This document shows, one piece after another, positions 32,896-42,153 of a DNA stretch of 42,153 nt. The notes beneath the pieces are model-generated. The model ran no database searches. It saw only the letters and a list, made by a program, of their open reading frames with translations, and was not told where the DNA came from. The DNA is taken from the NCBI GenBank assembly GCA_030525455.1, contig JAUNER010000023.1:1-42153 (forward strand), written 5' to 3'. Positions within the stretch are counted from its first letter, which is position 1; every line of letters begins with the position of its first letter. The position numbers and the translations under genes were made by a program. The DNA comes from Akkermansia sp. (lineage in GTDB: Bacteria; Verrucomicrobiota; Verrucomicrobiia; Verrucomicrobiales; Akkermansiaceae).

Positions 32896-33876
32896 CTATT
32901 TGGAGGATGTGCGATTTCTTCTGTACAGGAGAAGTCCGCACCCGATAAGTAAGAGAGAAGTGCTACTCGGTTCCGGCACAGAGAGATAGGCAGGGTTAAT
33001 GTCCCATCCCATGACGGAAAGCAACTCTAGTTCGCTTTCTGTCGGGGTCCTCATAAAGCCGTTATAAGGGACGGTGAAGTACATGAGGGCATCCGGGTCA
33101 TCAATGTGGGCTAAACTACTGCCAGACATCCATGCAGATGGATTAAATACGGTAAGGTCTGTGCCTTTGAGATAAATGGTTTCACCAAGAGTGAGGTTTT
33201 TGCTTTCGATGAGGCTATCACCTGCTTCGTTAACCATGAGGGCATCAAATGGCGTGTAATGAGATGCCCCATTCCCATCGATGAATGGAGCATAGGTGCC
33301 ATCGGAATTTTCGGTGTTAAATAAGGATTTGAAGCCGATGGCGTGACCAAGTTCATGGGTCATGATAGTTTGGAAATCGTAGCTGAAAGAGCCTACGCCG
33401 GTTGTCGCTTCGCCATAATAATAGTTATTGTAGTTATAGCTGTTGCAAACAATGATAATGTCCGGCTCCTTTGCCGTGGTTGAAATGGTTTCTCCGCCTT
33501 TCCAAATGCGTTCTACATAGCTTGGGGTTTCACCACCTATCCCCATGGTAAATTTGTTGCTGGATGTGGCACTAGCCAGATAGCCTGCTCCTTGGTTTTG
33601 CCAAAAGACACTGACGGACATGTTGCGTCCCGGGGTGTTATCGATGATGGCATCCCATGTTTCCAAGGCTCGAGTCAGTGAGTTCATTTGTTCCTGAGTC
33701 CAGTCTTTATCTGATGTATAGGTGCCGAGTAGTCCGCAAGTTACCGAATCTCCGTTATTGTAAAAATTGACGTCAAATATTCCGCCAACATTTGTTGTGA
33801 TAGGTGAAGCATGGCTATGGGTGAATAGAATAGAGCTAATTCCCAATGCTGATAAATGACGCAACAAACGAAACAT
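32896..33876 (-). CDS. Secreted PEP-CTERM zinc metalloprotease
   Basis: The 326-residue protein has a signal peptide (MFRLLRHLSALGISSILFTH, ending near SHA-SPI), a catalytic domain and the tail VPEPSSTSLLLIGCGLLLYR followed by RNR. Zinc ligands and the general base are in IMTHELGHAIGF (H174, E175, H178). The third His of classical metzincins (HExxHxxGxxH) is absent; Ser184 occupies that place here and Ser also in the paralogue, so the third ligand lies elsewhere. LSVMGWDINP may include the Met-turn. It resembles PEP-CTERM-linked metalloproteases known mainly from sequence. It is the first gene of a two-gene unit with its interrupted paralogue. Likely a surface or matrix protease; substrate unknown. 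Confidence 0.8.
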   Translation of the reverse strand: MFRLLRHLSALGISSILFTHSHASPITTNVGGIFDVNFYNNGDSVTCGLLGTYTSDKDWTQEQMNSLTRALETWDAIIDNTPGRNMSVSVFWQNQGAGYLASATSSNKFTMGIGGETPSYVERIWKGGETISTTAKEPDIIIVCNSYNYNNYYYGEATTGVGSFSYDFQTIMTHELGHAIGFKSLFNTENSDGTYAPFIDGNGASHYTPFDALMVNEAGDSLIESKNLTLGETIYLKGTDLTVFNPSAWMSGSSLAHIDDPDALMYFTVPYNGFMRTPTESELELLSVMGWDINPAYLSVPEPSSTSLLLIGCGLLLYRRNRTSSK

Positions 33877-33882
33877 GCTAGA

Positions 33883-33910
33883 AGATTAGTATATGAGTCG
33901 CAGAAATCAA
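33883..33910 (-). promoter_or_regulatory. Leaderless promoter of the metalloprotease gene
   Basis: On the minus strand TTGATT (complement of 33905-33910), 16 bases, TAATCT (complement of 33883-33888), then 6 bases to ATG 33876. The -10 box is identical to that of the IdeS-like gene. Confidence 0.5.
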
Positions 33911-33939
33911 GTAAATGTTGCGTGCGGTGCGTGAGATTC

Positions 33940-36222
33940 TTAAATCTCTGAGACGGAAATCGTGGCTTTTAGAGTAATATGTAGTATAGGATGGTTTAAG
34001 GTAATGGTGTGAGTACCCGGGGTTAGTTGTAAATAGAACGAATTGTCTTTCTTATAAATGTGGAGACTAGGGCACGACCATTCCCCACCGGGAGGGAGGT
34101 TGGATTCTAGCTTTAGGGTATTGCCTTGATGAGGGAGTTCGGGGTCGAGTACGTAGTGGGCACGATTGACAGGGGAGGTGATTTTTGGTGAAAAGGTGTT
34201 TGTCCAGAGTTGTTCGTCTAACACCCATTTAGCGTGATTTTCCCCGATGTAGCGTGTAACCCATTCTTTGTAAATACTATCGAGTTTGACGCGTTTTTTT
34301 TCATCGTAATCATCTACGGAGGATTCGTTTGGTAAATGATCTCTGGGACTCCATTCTGTAGCGTGGTAAATTTTCGGAATGTCGCATGAACCAATTTGCT
34401 TTCCTGTGCGTGAGTCGATGTGGATTAGTTTTACTTCGTCAGGTGGGGTTGGGAAGTTTGCTTGTCGTTGTGAATGTGCCAGTGATAGAATACGGGCGAA
34501 AATCGGTGCGGCTCCTGTCATTCCTCCAACCTTGAACATGGGGGAATTATCGAAATTCCCGACCCAAACACCGACGGTAAATTCTTTTGTAAATCCCATG
34601 CACCAGTTGTCCCTGTAATCAGATGATGTACCGGTTTTGCACGCATATTTAAAGGGTAAATTCATGACTTCTGAATCATGGAAGCTTGCTCTTCGTGCTT
34701 CTCGGTCAGAGAGTATGTCTGATACGAGGAAACAGGTGCTTTTTTTCAGGATTTGCTGTGGGGATTGTTCTGATTTTTCCCATACTATGGGGATATAACT
34801 CCCTTGTCTGGCTAGGCAGGTATAGGCAGATGCTAAATGACGTAATGATACTTCCGCATTTCCAATGGCGATGCCAAATCCGTAAAAATCAGCTGGTTTT
34901 GTAATTTCTGAAAATCCTAGTTGATGAAGGAGTGTTTGGAATTTTTGTGTTCCACCATAGATTTCTAGGGCTCGCATGGCAGGTATATTCTGCGAACAGG
35001 CTAAAGCCTGCCTTATGGATATGGGCCCCATGTAGGATTTATTGTAATTTTCCGGTGCATCTGTGCCATTTGGACTGCGGTAGATGGTGGGAATGTCCGG
35101 TAGAATGGTTCCCGGGTAGGCTCCATGTTCAAATGCTTGTGCATAGACAAATGGTTTGAGGGTTGACCCCGGTGAGCGTAGTAGCTTTGTGCCGTCATGT
35201 TGCCCTCCTAGTGGATTGTTTCTATCTGCTGAGCCTATAAGTGTAAGTATGTGTCCGGAAGAATTATCTATGACAATGACTGCTGCTTGTGTAACGTTGT
35301 GGGCATGAAGTCGGGCTAGTTCATCGTGAATAATTTGTATGGCTCCTTGTTGAAGTGGCTTAGATAGCGTGGTCTTGATGATTCCTTTGCGTTTTTGCTC
35401 GAGTATGTCTGATGCTAAATCCGGGATGAGGGGTAGTTGCTTGTCTTTTGGAAGTTTGGTAATTAATGGCTCATGGTGTGCTCGTAAAATACTTTCGTCA
35501 GAGTAGTTGCCTTGTTCTCTGAGTCGTTCCAGTACGAATTGTCGTCTTTCGAGTGCTTGCTTTGGATGCTTGAGTGGATTGAGTCTACTTGGCCCTTGTG
35601 GGAGCCCTGCGAGCATGGCGTATTCGGCTAGGGATAAATCATTCAATTCCTTACCAAAGTAAAAGCGTGCTGCGGTATGTGGTCCTCGGCGTAAATTGCC
35701 ATAGTCTAGTCTTTGAAAGTATGCTTCTAAAATTTCTTCCTTATTGAAGCTCATTTCTATGCGGCGAGCATAAAAGAATTCGCATATTTTAGCACCAATG
35801 GTGCGAGGTCGTGGGGGGGAGCTGATTTTAGCCAGTTGTTGGGTGATGGTTGAGGCTCCTGATACAACTCGTCCGGACCAGAGGTTGCTTAGTACGGCTC
35901 GGCCTAATGAGATAAAATCTACCCCACTATGCGAAAAAAAACGCTTGTCTTCCGCCGCAAGGGTGGCTTGTATCATTGGCTCGGGGATTTCGTGTAGTTG
36001 GGCAGCGTAGCTGTGATAATAATCATCCCCAGGGAGCGATACTAGGATGTGACCATCTTTGTCTAGTACTGTTGTGCCAAAGGTCGGTGGTTGCACTAAT
36101 CCAATAGGTAGTGATAGACACATGGGGATGATGTACCAAATGATTCCCCATGCGACTAGAAGCCCCATAGAAAATATGAGGCTTCTACGCAAAGTAATAA
36201 GGCGTTTAATGCGGCGAAGCAT
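33940..36222 (-). CDS. pbpC: Penicillin-binding protein 1C
   Basis: PBP1C is a bifunctional peptidoglycan synthase anchored in the inner membrane. From ATG 36222 it has 760 residues: a basic N-terminus and one membrane helix (about 14-38), a GT51 glycosyltransferase domain with ATLAAEDKRFFSHSGVD (catalytic Glu at about 91) and VSGASTITQQLAK, then a transpeptidase domain with RSPGSTLKPF (Ser353, Lys356), CSQN (about 410-412) and CKTGTSSDYRDNW (about 529). The last 90 residues form the PBP1C-specific C-terminal beta domain. A longer frame from 36291 would overlap the macroglobulin gene; ATG 36222 lies 2 bases after that gene's stop, implying translational coupling. The pairing with alpha-2-macroglobulin is the well-known YfhM-PbpC arrangement, thought to link defence against proteases with cell-wall repair. 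Confidence 0.93.
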   Translation of the reverse strand: MLRRIKRLITLRRSLIFSMGLLVAWGIIWYIIPMCLSLPIGLVQPPTFGTTVLDKDGHILVSLPGDDYYHSYAAQLHEIPEPMIQATLAAEDKRFFSHSGVDFISLGRAVLSNLWSGRVVSGASTITQQLAKISSPPRPRTIGAKICEFFYARRIEMSFNKEEILEAYFQRLDYGNLRRGPHTAARFYFGKELNDLSLAEYAMLAGLPQGPSRLNPLKHPKQALERRQFVLERLREQGNYSDESILRAHHEPLITKLPKDKQLPLIPDLASDILEQKRKGIIKTTLSKPLQQGAIQIIHDELARLHAHNVTQAAVIVIDNSSGHILTLIGSADRNNPLGGQHDGTKLLRSPGSTLKPFVYAQAFEHGAYPGTILPDIPTIYRSPNGTDAPENYNKSYMGPISIRQALACSQNIPAMRALEIYGGTQKFQTLLHQLGFSEITKPADFYGFGIAIGNAEVSLRHLASAYTCLARQGSYIPIVWEKSEQSPQQILKKSTCFLVSDILSDREARRASFHDSEVMNLPFKYACKTGTSSDYRDNWCMGFTKEFTVGVWVGNFDNSPMFKVGGMTGAAPIFARILSLAHSQRQANFPTPPDEVKLIHIDSRTGKQIGSCDIPKIYHATEWSPRDHLPNESSVDDYDEKKRVKLDSIYKEWVTRYIGENHAKWVLDEQLWTNTFSPKITSPVNRAHYVLDPELPHQGNTLKLESNLPPGGEWSCPSLHIYKKDNSFYLQLTPGTHTITLNHPILHITLKATISVSEI

Positions 36223-36224
36223 AG

Positions 36225-39200
36225 TTAGTCTTCTGTGACTTCTAGCTCTTGAGGAATGCTTAAACCGTAGTTGCTTGGTTCGTACATACACTCAATTTTG
36301 GCCGCCGGTGCGGTGATTTGTCCTGCCTTGGTGACTCGGGCTGTGTATTGAGCTTGGAATGATTGGTTGCCATACCAAGCATTTATGAAGAAGCGAATGC
36401 GGTCTTTTAAGATTTCTTTGTGGCTTGTGTATGAGGGGGCATCGATGAGCGAGACTGTATTTTTTACCGGTGGTAATTGTGAGTCTAACTCTGGGTTGAC
36501 TGCTTCCATTGTCGAGGGTAAGTAGTCTTCGATGACTATGTACTGGTGTGTGCTTTCCGGGCTGGTAGCCGTGGCTCTAAGTGTCACACGAACCCAATCG
36601 CCAACTTCAAATTCGGTCGCCGGTTCCCATGTATCACCATCGAGCTTCTCGTAGGTGCGGTGAATTTGGAATCCGTTTGAGATTCTGCTGTCACTCTTGG
36701 ATTTTGCTCGGCCTTTGGCTTCTAGGGCTACATAGAGTACAGAGTCTGCATTGAGGTTGGTAAGTTTGGTTTTTTCAGATAAATTGACACAATGAGAAGC
36801 ATAGCCTTTGGCAGGAATAATTTGTTGGATTTCTGCGTTTTGCTCGTTGTATAGGACTTTCCCTTCTTGTCCACGGATTTTGTGGAGACGCAGGAATTCT
36901 CCCAGCAGTATCATGTTCCAGCCTGTACATTGGGTGGTAAGCAAGCTTCTTCCCTTGTGTGTAGTAAAGTTATTCATGAAATACTTGCTTAGAGCCATGG
37001 CTGTATCGTTTGTATGTTGGGAGTAGAGAGCCAGAAGTTGCTCGGTTATTTTATCATTGAGACCAGTGGCTTCTTTCTGAGCTGTGAGGTCGGCAATGAG
37101 TTTTTGTGCATTTGGTATGTTTTTCCTTTGTTGTTGGATGGCTAATGCCAGATAGAGTTTATTTTGTTCACTCATTGTTTCTGTGCGTTCTAGCATCCGG
37201 TTTAGTGTGGGGAGTGTTAGTTTACCGTGACGAGCAAGTACCCAAGCGGCTAGGCAATTTGTTTTCTTGTCTGTGCAGACGATTTTTTGCAGGTAGGAGT
37301 GTAATTTTTCTTCACGTGATGATGGTATTTTTGCTCCTTGTTCTTTGGCTAGTGTGAGTACCAATGCTGCATAGGCGGTGTAGTCAGAAGCCTCATTGCC
37401 GCCTTTCCAATAGCAAAATCCGCCATTAGTTAGTTGGTGGCTTAGTATTTCTGTGATGGCTTTGCTGATGGTGTCTGAGCGTTTGTCTAGCTGTTCTTGG
37501 GTTATTCCATTAAAGTGTTCATGTAGAATAGGCATATATAGCCAAGGTAGGAGCATGGAGGATTTTTGCTCAACGCAGCCATACGGATATGTAAATAGGT
37601 ACTGGATATCTGAATTTGCGTAGAGAATGGGACTATTGCCTATTTTTAGTGAAAGCTGAGCATCATCTCTAAATTCGGTTTTAATAAGTTTGTTGAGTTC
37701 TATGCTTTCGCCTGCTTTGAGGGTAAAGGCTTGCCATTCTCGAAGCTCCGGTGTAGGGGGGCTTACTTGTACTTTGTGAGTGACTGAGTCTGTAAGTTGT
37801 GCTTCGCCTGCCTGTGGGGTGGTGTTTAGGTTGGCGATTTCCCAACGAAATTGAACTTCTCCGGCTTGATTGAATTTTACGGTGTGATAGATGGTTTTTT
37901 GTAGTTTATCTTGGAGTGTGATGGTTTGAGTAGCGTCTGTTACTTCCGTGCCATTGGTGGCGTGGAGTTTTAGTTGCCAGTTGACCCCATGGTTTTTAGT
38001 TTGACTTATAGTTACCGGAATGATGAGGGTATCGCCCTCAACGGCACTGATGGGTGGTGCCGGTTCCAGCATGATGGGCTTATTGACGATGTATGCCCCA
38101 TCTGTTGACCCGAATTGTGAGTCTTTGGTGAGTGCTACGGCCATGACTCGGTAGCGGGTGAGAGTGTCCGGGTTTTTGTAGCTTACAGAGAAGTGTCCGT
38201 TGGCATCTGTTTTTATGGATGCCAGCCATACGGCACATGGGTTAAAATCACTGCGAGTTTTGAGTTTTTGATAGAACTCACCGCTATCTACATCGTCTCC
38301 GCCACCAATGAACATCCCTTTGTTGTCGTATGAGCGGTCATCTAAATCTTCTGTAAGGATTTGATGAAGCATGGTCCATGTGTTTGTCCATAACGGACGC
38401 TTGCTGTAAAAGGCTTTTAGTGGATTTGGTGTGTTGTAACCTATGACTTGTAGTGTGCCTTCATCCTCGGCAAATAGACACACTTCGGCATTTGCCACGG
38501 CTTTGCCTGTGTGGTCGGTGATGGTGCCGGTGATGGTGCAGCTTTCCCCGGGTTGGATTTCTTTTTTAGGGGTGTCTAGGCTAACTTTGAGGGTTTTTTC
38601 TAGGGGTTGTATGTTGAGGTTGACGTAGCCAAGTTTAAGCTGTGGATTTTGGGCTTTTCTCTTGCTAAGGTCTGCTCCGCGTACTTGAAAGACAGAGACA
38701 TAGACGTTGGGTGCGTCTTCTGCTTTTAGAGGGATTTCAATGACTGGGTTTGTAGGGGAAACGGTGCAGGTGAATTGACGCAGTACTTTTTCTCGTTCGA
38801 CAGTCACGATGACGTCTCCTTCGATGGGTGTCTGTACTAGGATTTTAGCGGTTTCATCTGAGCGGTAGAGTTGTTTGTTTGGGATGATGTCTACTTTTAA
38901 TCCATCATGGTATTCCCATGGGGAAACATTACTCCCATAAACGTAGTATTTGACTGCGGTGGCAATGGAGCGTCCCTGTGGGTCTAGTCCCTTTAGGGTA
39001 ACTTCATAGATGCCATCTTTGGTGGTGGGAATGAGAAGTTCTTTGCCCCCACTTACTTTGTTTGCAGAGTCTGCCGGGGTGATGGTGATGGCTTGTTGGC
39101 TGATGAGTTCTTTTTCTTCCTGGTTTCGTATCGTTGAGCCGTCAATGCCGCTGAAGCGTATGGGACTGAAACTTTTTCGAATGACTTCTACACCTAGGGT

Positions 39201-42153
39201 GATGTCTTTTTCTGCATGAGCTGTGCCATCGATGTTGACGGCTACGAGTCTCAAATCAAGTGGCTCTCCTTGTCGGCAGAATGTGGCTTTGTTTTTGACA
39301 CCGACAAATACAGATGAGGGATACCAGGTTACTGTATCATTGGTGGAGAGTTGTTGTTCGTTGTTGTTGGTGACGTAGGTGAAGAGCTGAATTTCTCTAA
39401 CTTGTGGGAATGGCTGACCTTTCAGATTGAATGTGGCTTGATGCTCTCCGTTGTCGTCGAGTTTGCTTTTTTGGGTGTCGTAGTTGTCGATTTTATATCT
39501 TTTACTTGTTCCGTAGTAGTGGCTCCAGTAGTCACTATCCGACTCGATGTGCATACCAAAACGATAATCTTGGTAGTTCTTGGGGTAGAAGTTTGTGTTG
39601 TGGATACACATGCCCCATTCCACTTTACCGTTTGATACAGGTATGCCGGTAAAGTTGGTAGCTGTAATGTGACCGGTTATTTCTGTAGCTCCTACTTTTG
39701 GTGTGGTGATTTCTTGCTTGAGTTCAAATTCATTCCGCTTGAATTCTTGTACTTTCACGTTATGAGCAAACTCGGTTTGCATCCGTTTATAATCATTCCA
39801 CCACCATTCATTTGGTGGGTTCTTTTCGCTGAATGGTGCAGGGTATTTGAGTTTTTGTGTTAATTTGGCGGTGAGGGTGTAGGTCCCTACGTTTTCTTTG
39901 GGGAGTTGATATGTTTTGTCAAATGTCCCTAGTTCAGAAATGGTTACTTCATCGGTGTAAACATCGTTGTCGTTTGGGTCAGAGAGGGTGAGGATGATTT
40001 TTTTCTCCGGACTGAGGGCTAATTTATTGTTGCATAGTGTGCGTAGTATACCTTTGAAGTGGATTGTTTCACCAGGGCGGTAGAGGTTTCTGTCTGAGAA
40101 TATGAAAAGCTTGTTTTCTACCAGTTCGTCGGCACTGAACCCTAATTCTCTGAATGTGTAGTCCGGGTTTTCAATATCGCTAAATGACCATGTTCTTACT
40201 TGCCCTTCGTAGTCTTGTTCTCCCAGCTGACAAAGGTAGCGGTCATTTTTTGTTTTGATAAGGGCATAGTAGGCATTTTTTGCTCGGTCTACGAGGGCTG
40301 TTCCATTTTCTGTTTTTATTGTTTTAATGAGAGAACCGGTTTTATCAAGTATTTGGATTTCAGCATTGTTGATGGCTTTCCCACTTGATAAAGAATAGGT
40401 GTAGAAAAAGTGATGATGCCCACTTTGTTTTTTTAGTAAGCCTATGTCTGTGACTTGTACTAGTGATTGGGTGGCGTAGCTGGCATCGTTTTGGTTAAAG
40501 TCTTCGATGTCATTTCCGTTGATGATGCCAAATTTCTTGTACGAGCGGATGTTGGCTTCGTTGACGGCCCCTTCGATTTCGATGAAGTACATTCCCGGTT
40601 CTACTTTCTTTTTGAAGACTTTGTCTAGCGGGATGTTGGTGACTCTGTCGGTTACGGGGAGTTCTAATGTAGCATTTTCATCTGCGACCAGCATTTCTGT
40701 TGGCAGGAATATCGGCTGGTTGCGGTCTGTTGCTGTTGCCGGCAAAAGGTCTGTGTTGCCTTCGTAGATTTTTTTATAGGCATTGAGGGTTTGGCGTCTG
40801 TGTCCTTCGCGTATTTTGTAGCCACGTATGGTGAGTTTGTCTATTTGTGTGGTATTGGTGGTGATGTGGCGACTTCCGCTTGTCATGATGCCGTTGTTGC
40901 CGGCATCTACGTACATGGATGGTGATTCGGGGATTATTTTTTGTTCTCTGATGAGTTCTGCGGCTGTTTGCCCGTCGCATGCTCGTATGTTTTTGAATTG
41001 GAGCTTGAGTTTTGTGACGAGGGCTTGATTGCCATTAATGTTGAATTCTAGTATTTGAGCGATGTTTTTAATGTCGCCGAAGATGGCTTGGTGCTTTTGT
41101 AGTTTTTCTTCATCCGGGCGAATAGTGATAGTTGTGTTGTCATCAGCTTTCCCTGTGTATGTGTTTTGGGTCTCATCGTACACGAATGTTCCGTTTTCGT
41201 TGCTGATGATGAGGTTTTCTTTTAGGAATTGCCGGAGGTTATTTAGTTCAATGGGGAGACTTAACCCGATTTTTAGTTTACCGGATTTGTTGTCTACAGA
41301 TTCATAGTCGGGGGTATTTGCGTTTAAGGTGGCGATGCTGCCTAGGGTGCGAATATCCGGTTTGTATGTGTCATTATTATATGTAGCATTTGGGATGACG
41401 AGTTTGTAAGTGTAACCATGCTTGAGTGGCGTTTGTGGCGTGATTACATAGTATTCGTCTATCGGTGTGTCCTTGCTTTTGGCTTTGTATTTTTGTGTGT
41501 TTAGAAGGGTTCTGAGGTAATAGCCGTCGCTCTTTTGGGCTTCGGCTAGTGTGAGGGGGCGTATGGTGTAGGCTACTGTGTGGGTGTCGGGTGATAGGGT
41601 TTTTTTGTCTTCCTCAAATTTTTGGGCGATGATGAGTGTGTTTTCAATGAGCTTTTTTTCGCCTTCTTTTATGTTATTACTTCCGACGATGAATTTGTCC
41701 CATGGATAGAGGGAGTAAGTATTAAAGCGATTGTCAAGAACCCTTGTTTGTAGATAGGCGCTTCTTTGACCATGTAGAGTAATTGGTTTTTCTGTGATAG
41801 CGGTTTTGTCGCTATATTGCATCCCTTCCGATATTTGGCAGGTGTAGTTGCTTCGGAAGGGGACTTCATCTTGTACGGTGCATCTGAGTACGTTGGGTGC
41901 GGTCCATACGGCTTTTACATTGAGGTAGGGATTCCAGGTGAGAAATTCTTCGTCGGCCTCTTTATTGAGTTGGTCTGCTGTGACTACTGATTTGTCAAAT
42001 ACCAGTTCAAATGTGCTTTGGTTCCTGATGTGGTCGTAGTAGTTGACTTTATTGAGTTGCAGGTCTGCTTGGCTAATGTTGAGATAGCTTAGTCCTAATA
42101 AGGCGAAAATATAGTTGTTCCCCGCACCGCACTCGTCGAAGAGATGGGACGCT
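36225..42153 (-). CDS. Bacterial alpha-2-macroglobulin (YfhM-like), 5' end outside window
   Basis: A giant envelope protease trap: proteases cut a bait region and are captured through an internal thioester. The frame stays open from the stop at 36225 to the right edge, giving 1,975 visible residues. ATG 41822 is internal, because the frame upstream of it continues with coherent protein (SNYTCQISEG directly before it, and further up LTWNPYLNVKAVWTAP). Near the edge IFALLGLSYLNISQA looks like the core of a signal peptide, so little is missing. Order: several macroglobulin-type beta domains, RNLYRPGETIHFKGILR (MG-domain motif), the alpha-2-macroglobulin core with TLTRYRVMAVAL, the thioester PYGCVEQKSS (CVEQ at 37566-37577), and an alpha/alpha toroid followed by the C-terminal domain. 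The intact Cys and Gln predict an active thioester. pbpC follows after 2 bases. Confidence 0.92.
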   Translation of the reverse strand, partial: ASHLFDECGAGNNYIFALLGLSYLNISQADLQLNKVNYYDHIRNQSTFELVFDKSVVTADQLNKEADEEFLTWNPYLNVKAVWTAPNVLRCTVQDEVPFRSNYTCQISEGMQYSDKTAITEKPITLHGQRSAYLQTRVLDNRFNTYSLYPWDKFIVGSNNIKEGEKKLIENTLIIAQKFEEDKKTLSPDTHTVAYTIRPLTLAEAQKSDGYYLRTLLNTQKYKAKSKDTPIDEYYVITPQTPLKHGYTYKLVIPNATYNNDTYKPDIRTLGSIATLNANTPDYESVDNKSGKLKIGLSLPIELNNLRQFLKENLIISNENGTFVYDETQNTYTGKADDNTTITIRPDEEKLQKHQAIFGDIKNIAQILEFNINGNQALVTKLKLQFKNIRACDGQTAAELIREQKIIPESPSMYVDAGNNGIMTSGSRHITTNTTQIDKLTIRGYKIREGHRRQTLNAYKKIYEGNTDLLPATATDRNQPIFLPTEMLVADENATLELPVTDRVTNIPLDKVFKKKVEPGMYFIEIEGAVNEANIRSYKKFGIINGNDIEDFNQNDASYATQSLVQVTDIGLLKKQSGHHHFFYTYSLSSGKAINNAEIQILDKTGSLIKTIKTENGTALVDRAKNAYYALIKTKNDRYLCQLGEQDYEGQVRTWSFSDIENPDYTFRELGFSADELVENKLFIFSDRNLYRPGETIHFKGILRTLCNNKLALSPEKKIILTLSDPNDNDVYTDEVTISELGTFDKTYQLPKENVGTYTLTAKLTQKLKYPAPFSEKNPPNEWWWNDYKRMQTEFAHNVKVQEFKRNEFELKQEITTPKVGATEITGHITATNFTGIPVSNGKVEWGMCIHNTNFYPKNYQDYRFGMHIESDSDYWSHYYGTSKRYKIDNYDTQKSKLDDNGEHQATFNLKGQPFPQVREIQLFTYVTNNNEQQLSTNDTVTWYPSSVFVGVKNKATFCRQGEPLDLRLVAVNIDGTAHAEKDITLGVEVIRKSFSPIRFSGIDGSTIRNQEEKELISQQAITITPADSANKVSGGKELLIPTTKDGIYEVTLKGLDPQGRSIATAVKYYVYGSNVSPWEYHDGLKVDIIPNKQLYRSDETAKILVQTPIEGDVIVTVEREKVLRQFTCTVSPTNPVIEIPLKAEDAPNVYVSVFQVRGADLSKRKAQNPQLKLGYVNLNIQPLEKTLKVSLDTPKKEIQPGESCTITGTITDHTGKAVANAEVCLFAEDEGTLQVIGYNTPNPLKAFYSKRPLWTNTWTMLHQILTEDLDDRSYDNKGMFIGGGDDVDSGEFYQKLKTRSDFNPCAVWLASIKTDANGHFSVSYKNPDTLTRYRVMAVALTKDSQFGSTDGAYIVNKPIMLEPAPPISAVEGDTLIIPVTISQTKNHGVNWQLKLHATNGTEVTDATQTITLQDKLQKTIYHTVKFNQAGEVQFRWEIANLNTTPQAGEAQLTDSVTHKVQVSPPTPELREWQAFTLKAGESIELNKLIKTEFRDDAQLSLKIGNSPILYANSDIQYLFTYPYGCVEQKSSMLLPWLYMPILHEHFNGITQEQLDKRSDTISKAITEILSHQLTNGGFCYWKGGNEASDYTAYAALVLTLAKEQGAKIPSSREEKLHSYLQKIVCTDKKTNCLAAWVLARHGKLTLPTLNRMLERTETMSEQNKLYLALAIQQQRKNIPNAQKLIADLTAQKEATGLNDKITEQLLALYSQHTNDTAMALSKYFMNNFTTHKGRSLLTTQCTGWNMILLGEFLRLHKIRGQEGKVLYNEQNAEIQQIIPAKGYASHCVNLSEKTKLTNLNADSVLYVALEAKGRAKSKSDSRISNGFQIHRTYEKLDGDTWEPATEFEVGDWVRVTLRATATSPESTHQYIVIEDYLPSTMEAVNPELDSQLPPVKNTVSLIDAPSYTSHKEILKDRIRFFINAWYGNQSFQAQYTARVTKAGQITAPAAKIECMYEPSNYGLSIPQELEVTED

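Overview
The window looks like a chromosomal segment of a Verrucomicrobiota bacterium, most likely an Akkermansiaceae-like, probably gut-associated, organism. The basis is four secreted proteins with PEP-CTERM sorting tails (Pro-Glu-Pro or Pro-Glu-Ala, a hydrophobic stretch, then an Arg/Lys-rich end), meso-diaminopimelate dehydrogenase, a NahK-type N-acetylhexosamine kinase, glycoside hydrolases and an Rhs core of a style I associate with this phylum. This is inferred from protein recognition only; no rRNA is present.

Positions 1-4600 are an AT-rich accessory region. It holds the 3' end of an unknown gene, a decayed Rhs core fragment, two unknown genes, a second Rhs core fragment that is richer in GC than its surroundings, and a tandem pair of membrane-anchored paralogues. 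I read it as a graveyard of Rhs toxin/immunity cassettes.

Positions 4600-11000 are conserved metabolism: ddh on the minus strand, then purC, a tandem-domain PurS, purL, purQ and a divergent SDR-like gene on the plus strand. Positions 11000-15300 on the minus strand hold a GH36 alpha-galactosidase, an HU protein, thiG and a PEP-CTERM protein. Positions 15300-23500 hold miaB, comEC, a YhaM-like nuclease, rnc, obg and a NahK-like kinase. Positions 23500-25700 hold an F420-hydrogenase-beta-like Fe-S protein and an internally deleted acyltransferase, probably the remains of a surface-polysaccharide locus. Positions 25700-30400 hold a PduO-type adenosyltransferase, a GH16 glucanase, a rhomboid protease, an FAD oxidoreductase and leuB.

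Positions 30500-33900 hold tRNA-Asn and a block of three secreted PEP-CTERM protease genes on the minus strand. One is an IdeS-like cysteine protease whose Cys-His-Asp spacing closely matches the streptococcal IgG protease. Two are tandem zinc metalloproteases, one of them interrupted by a single amber codon. The window ends with pbpC (PBP1C) coupled to a giant alpha-2-macroglobulin gene that runs off the right edge.

A recurrent regulatory signature is a good -35/-10 promoter whose -10 box lies only 6-9 bases before the start codon, with no Shine-Dalgarno sequence (obg, the IdeS-like gene, the metalloprotease gene, yhaM, rnc, thiG and possibly pduO). This points to common leaderless mRNAs.
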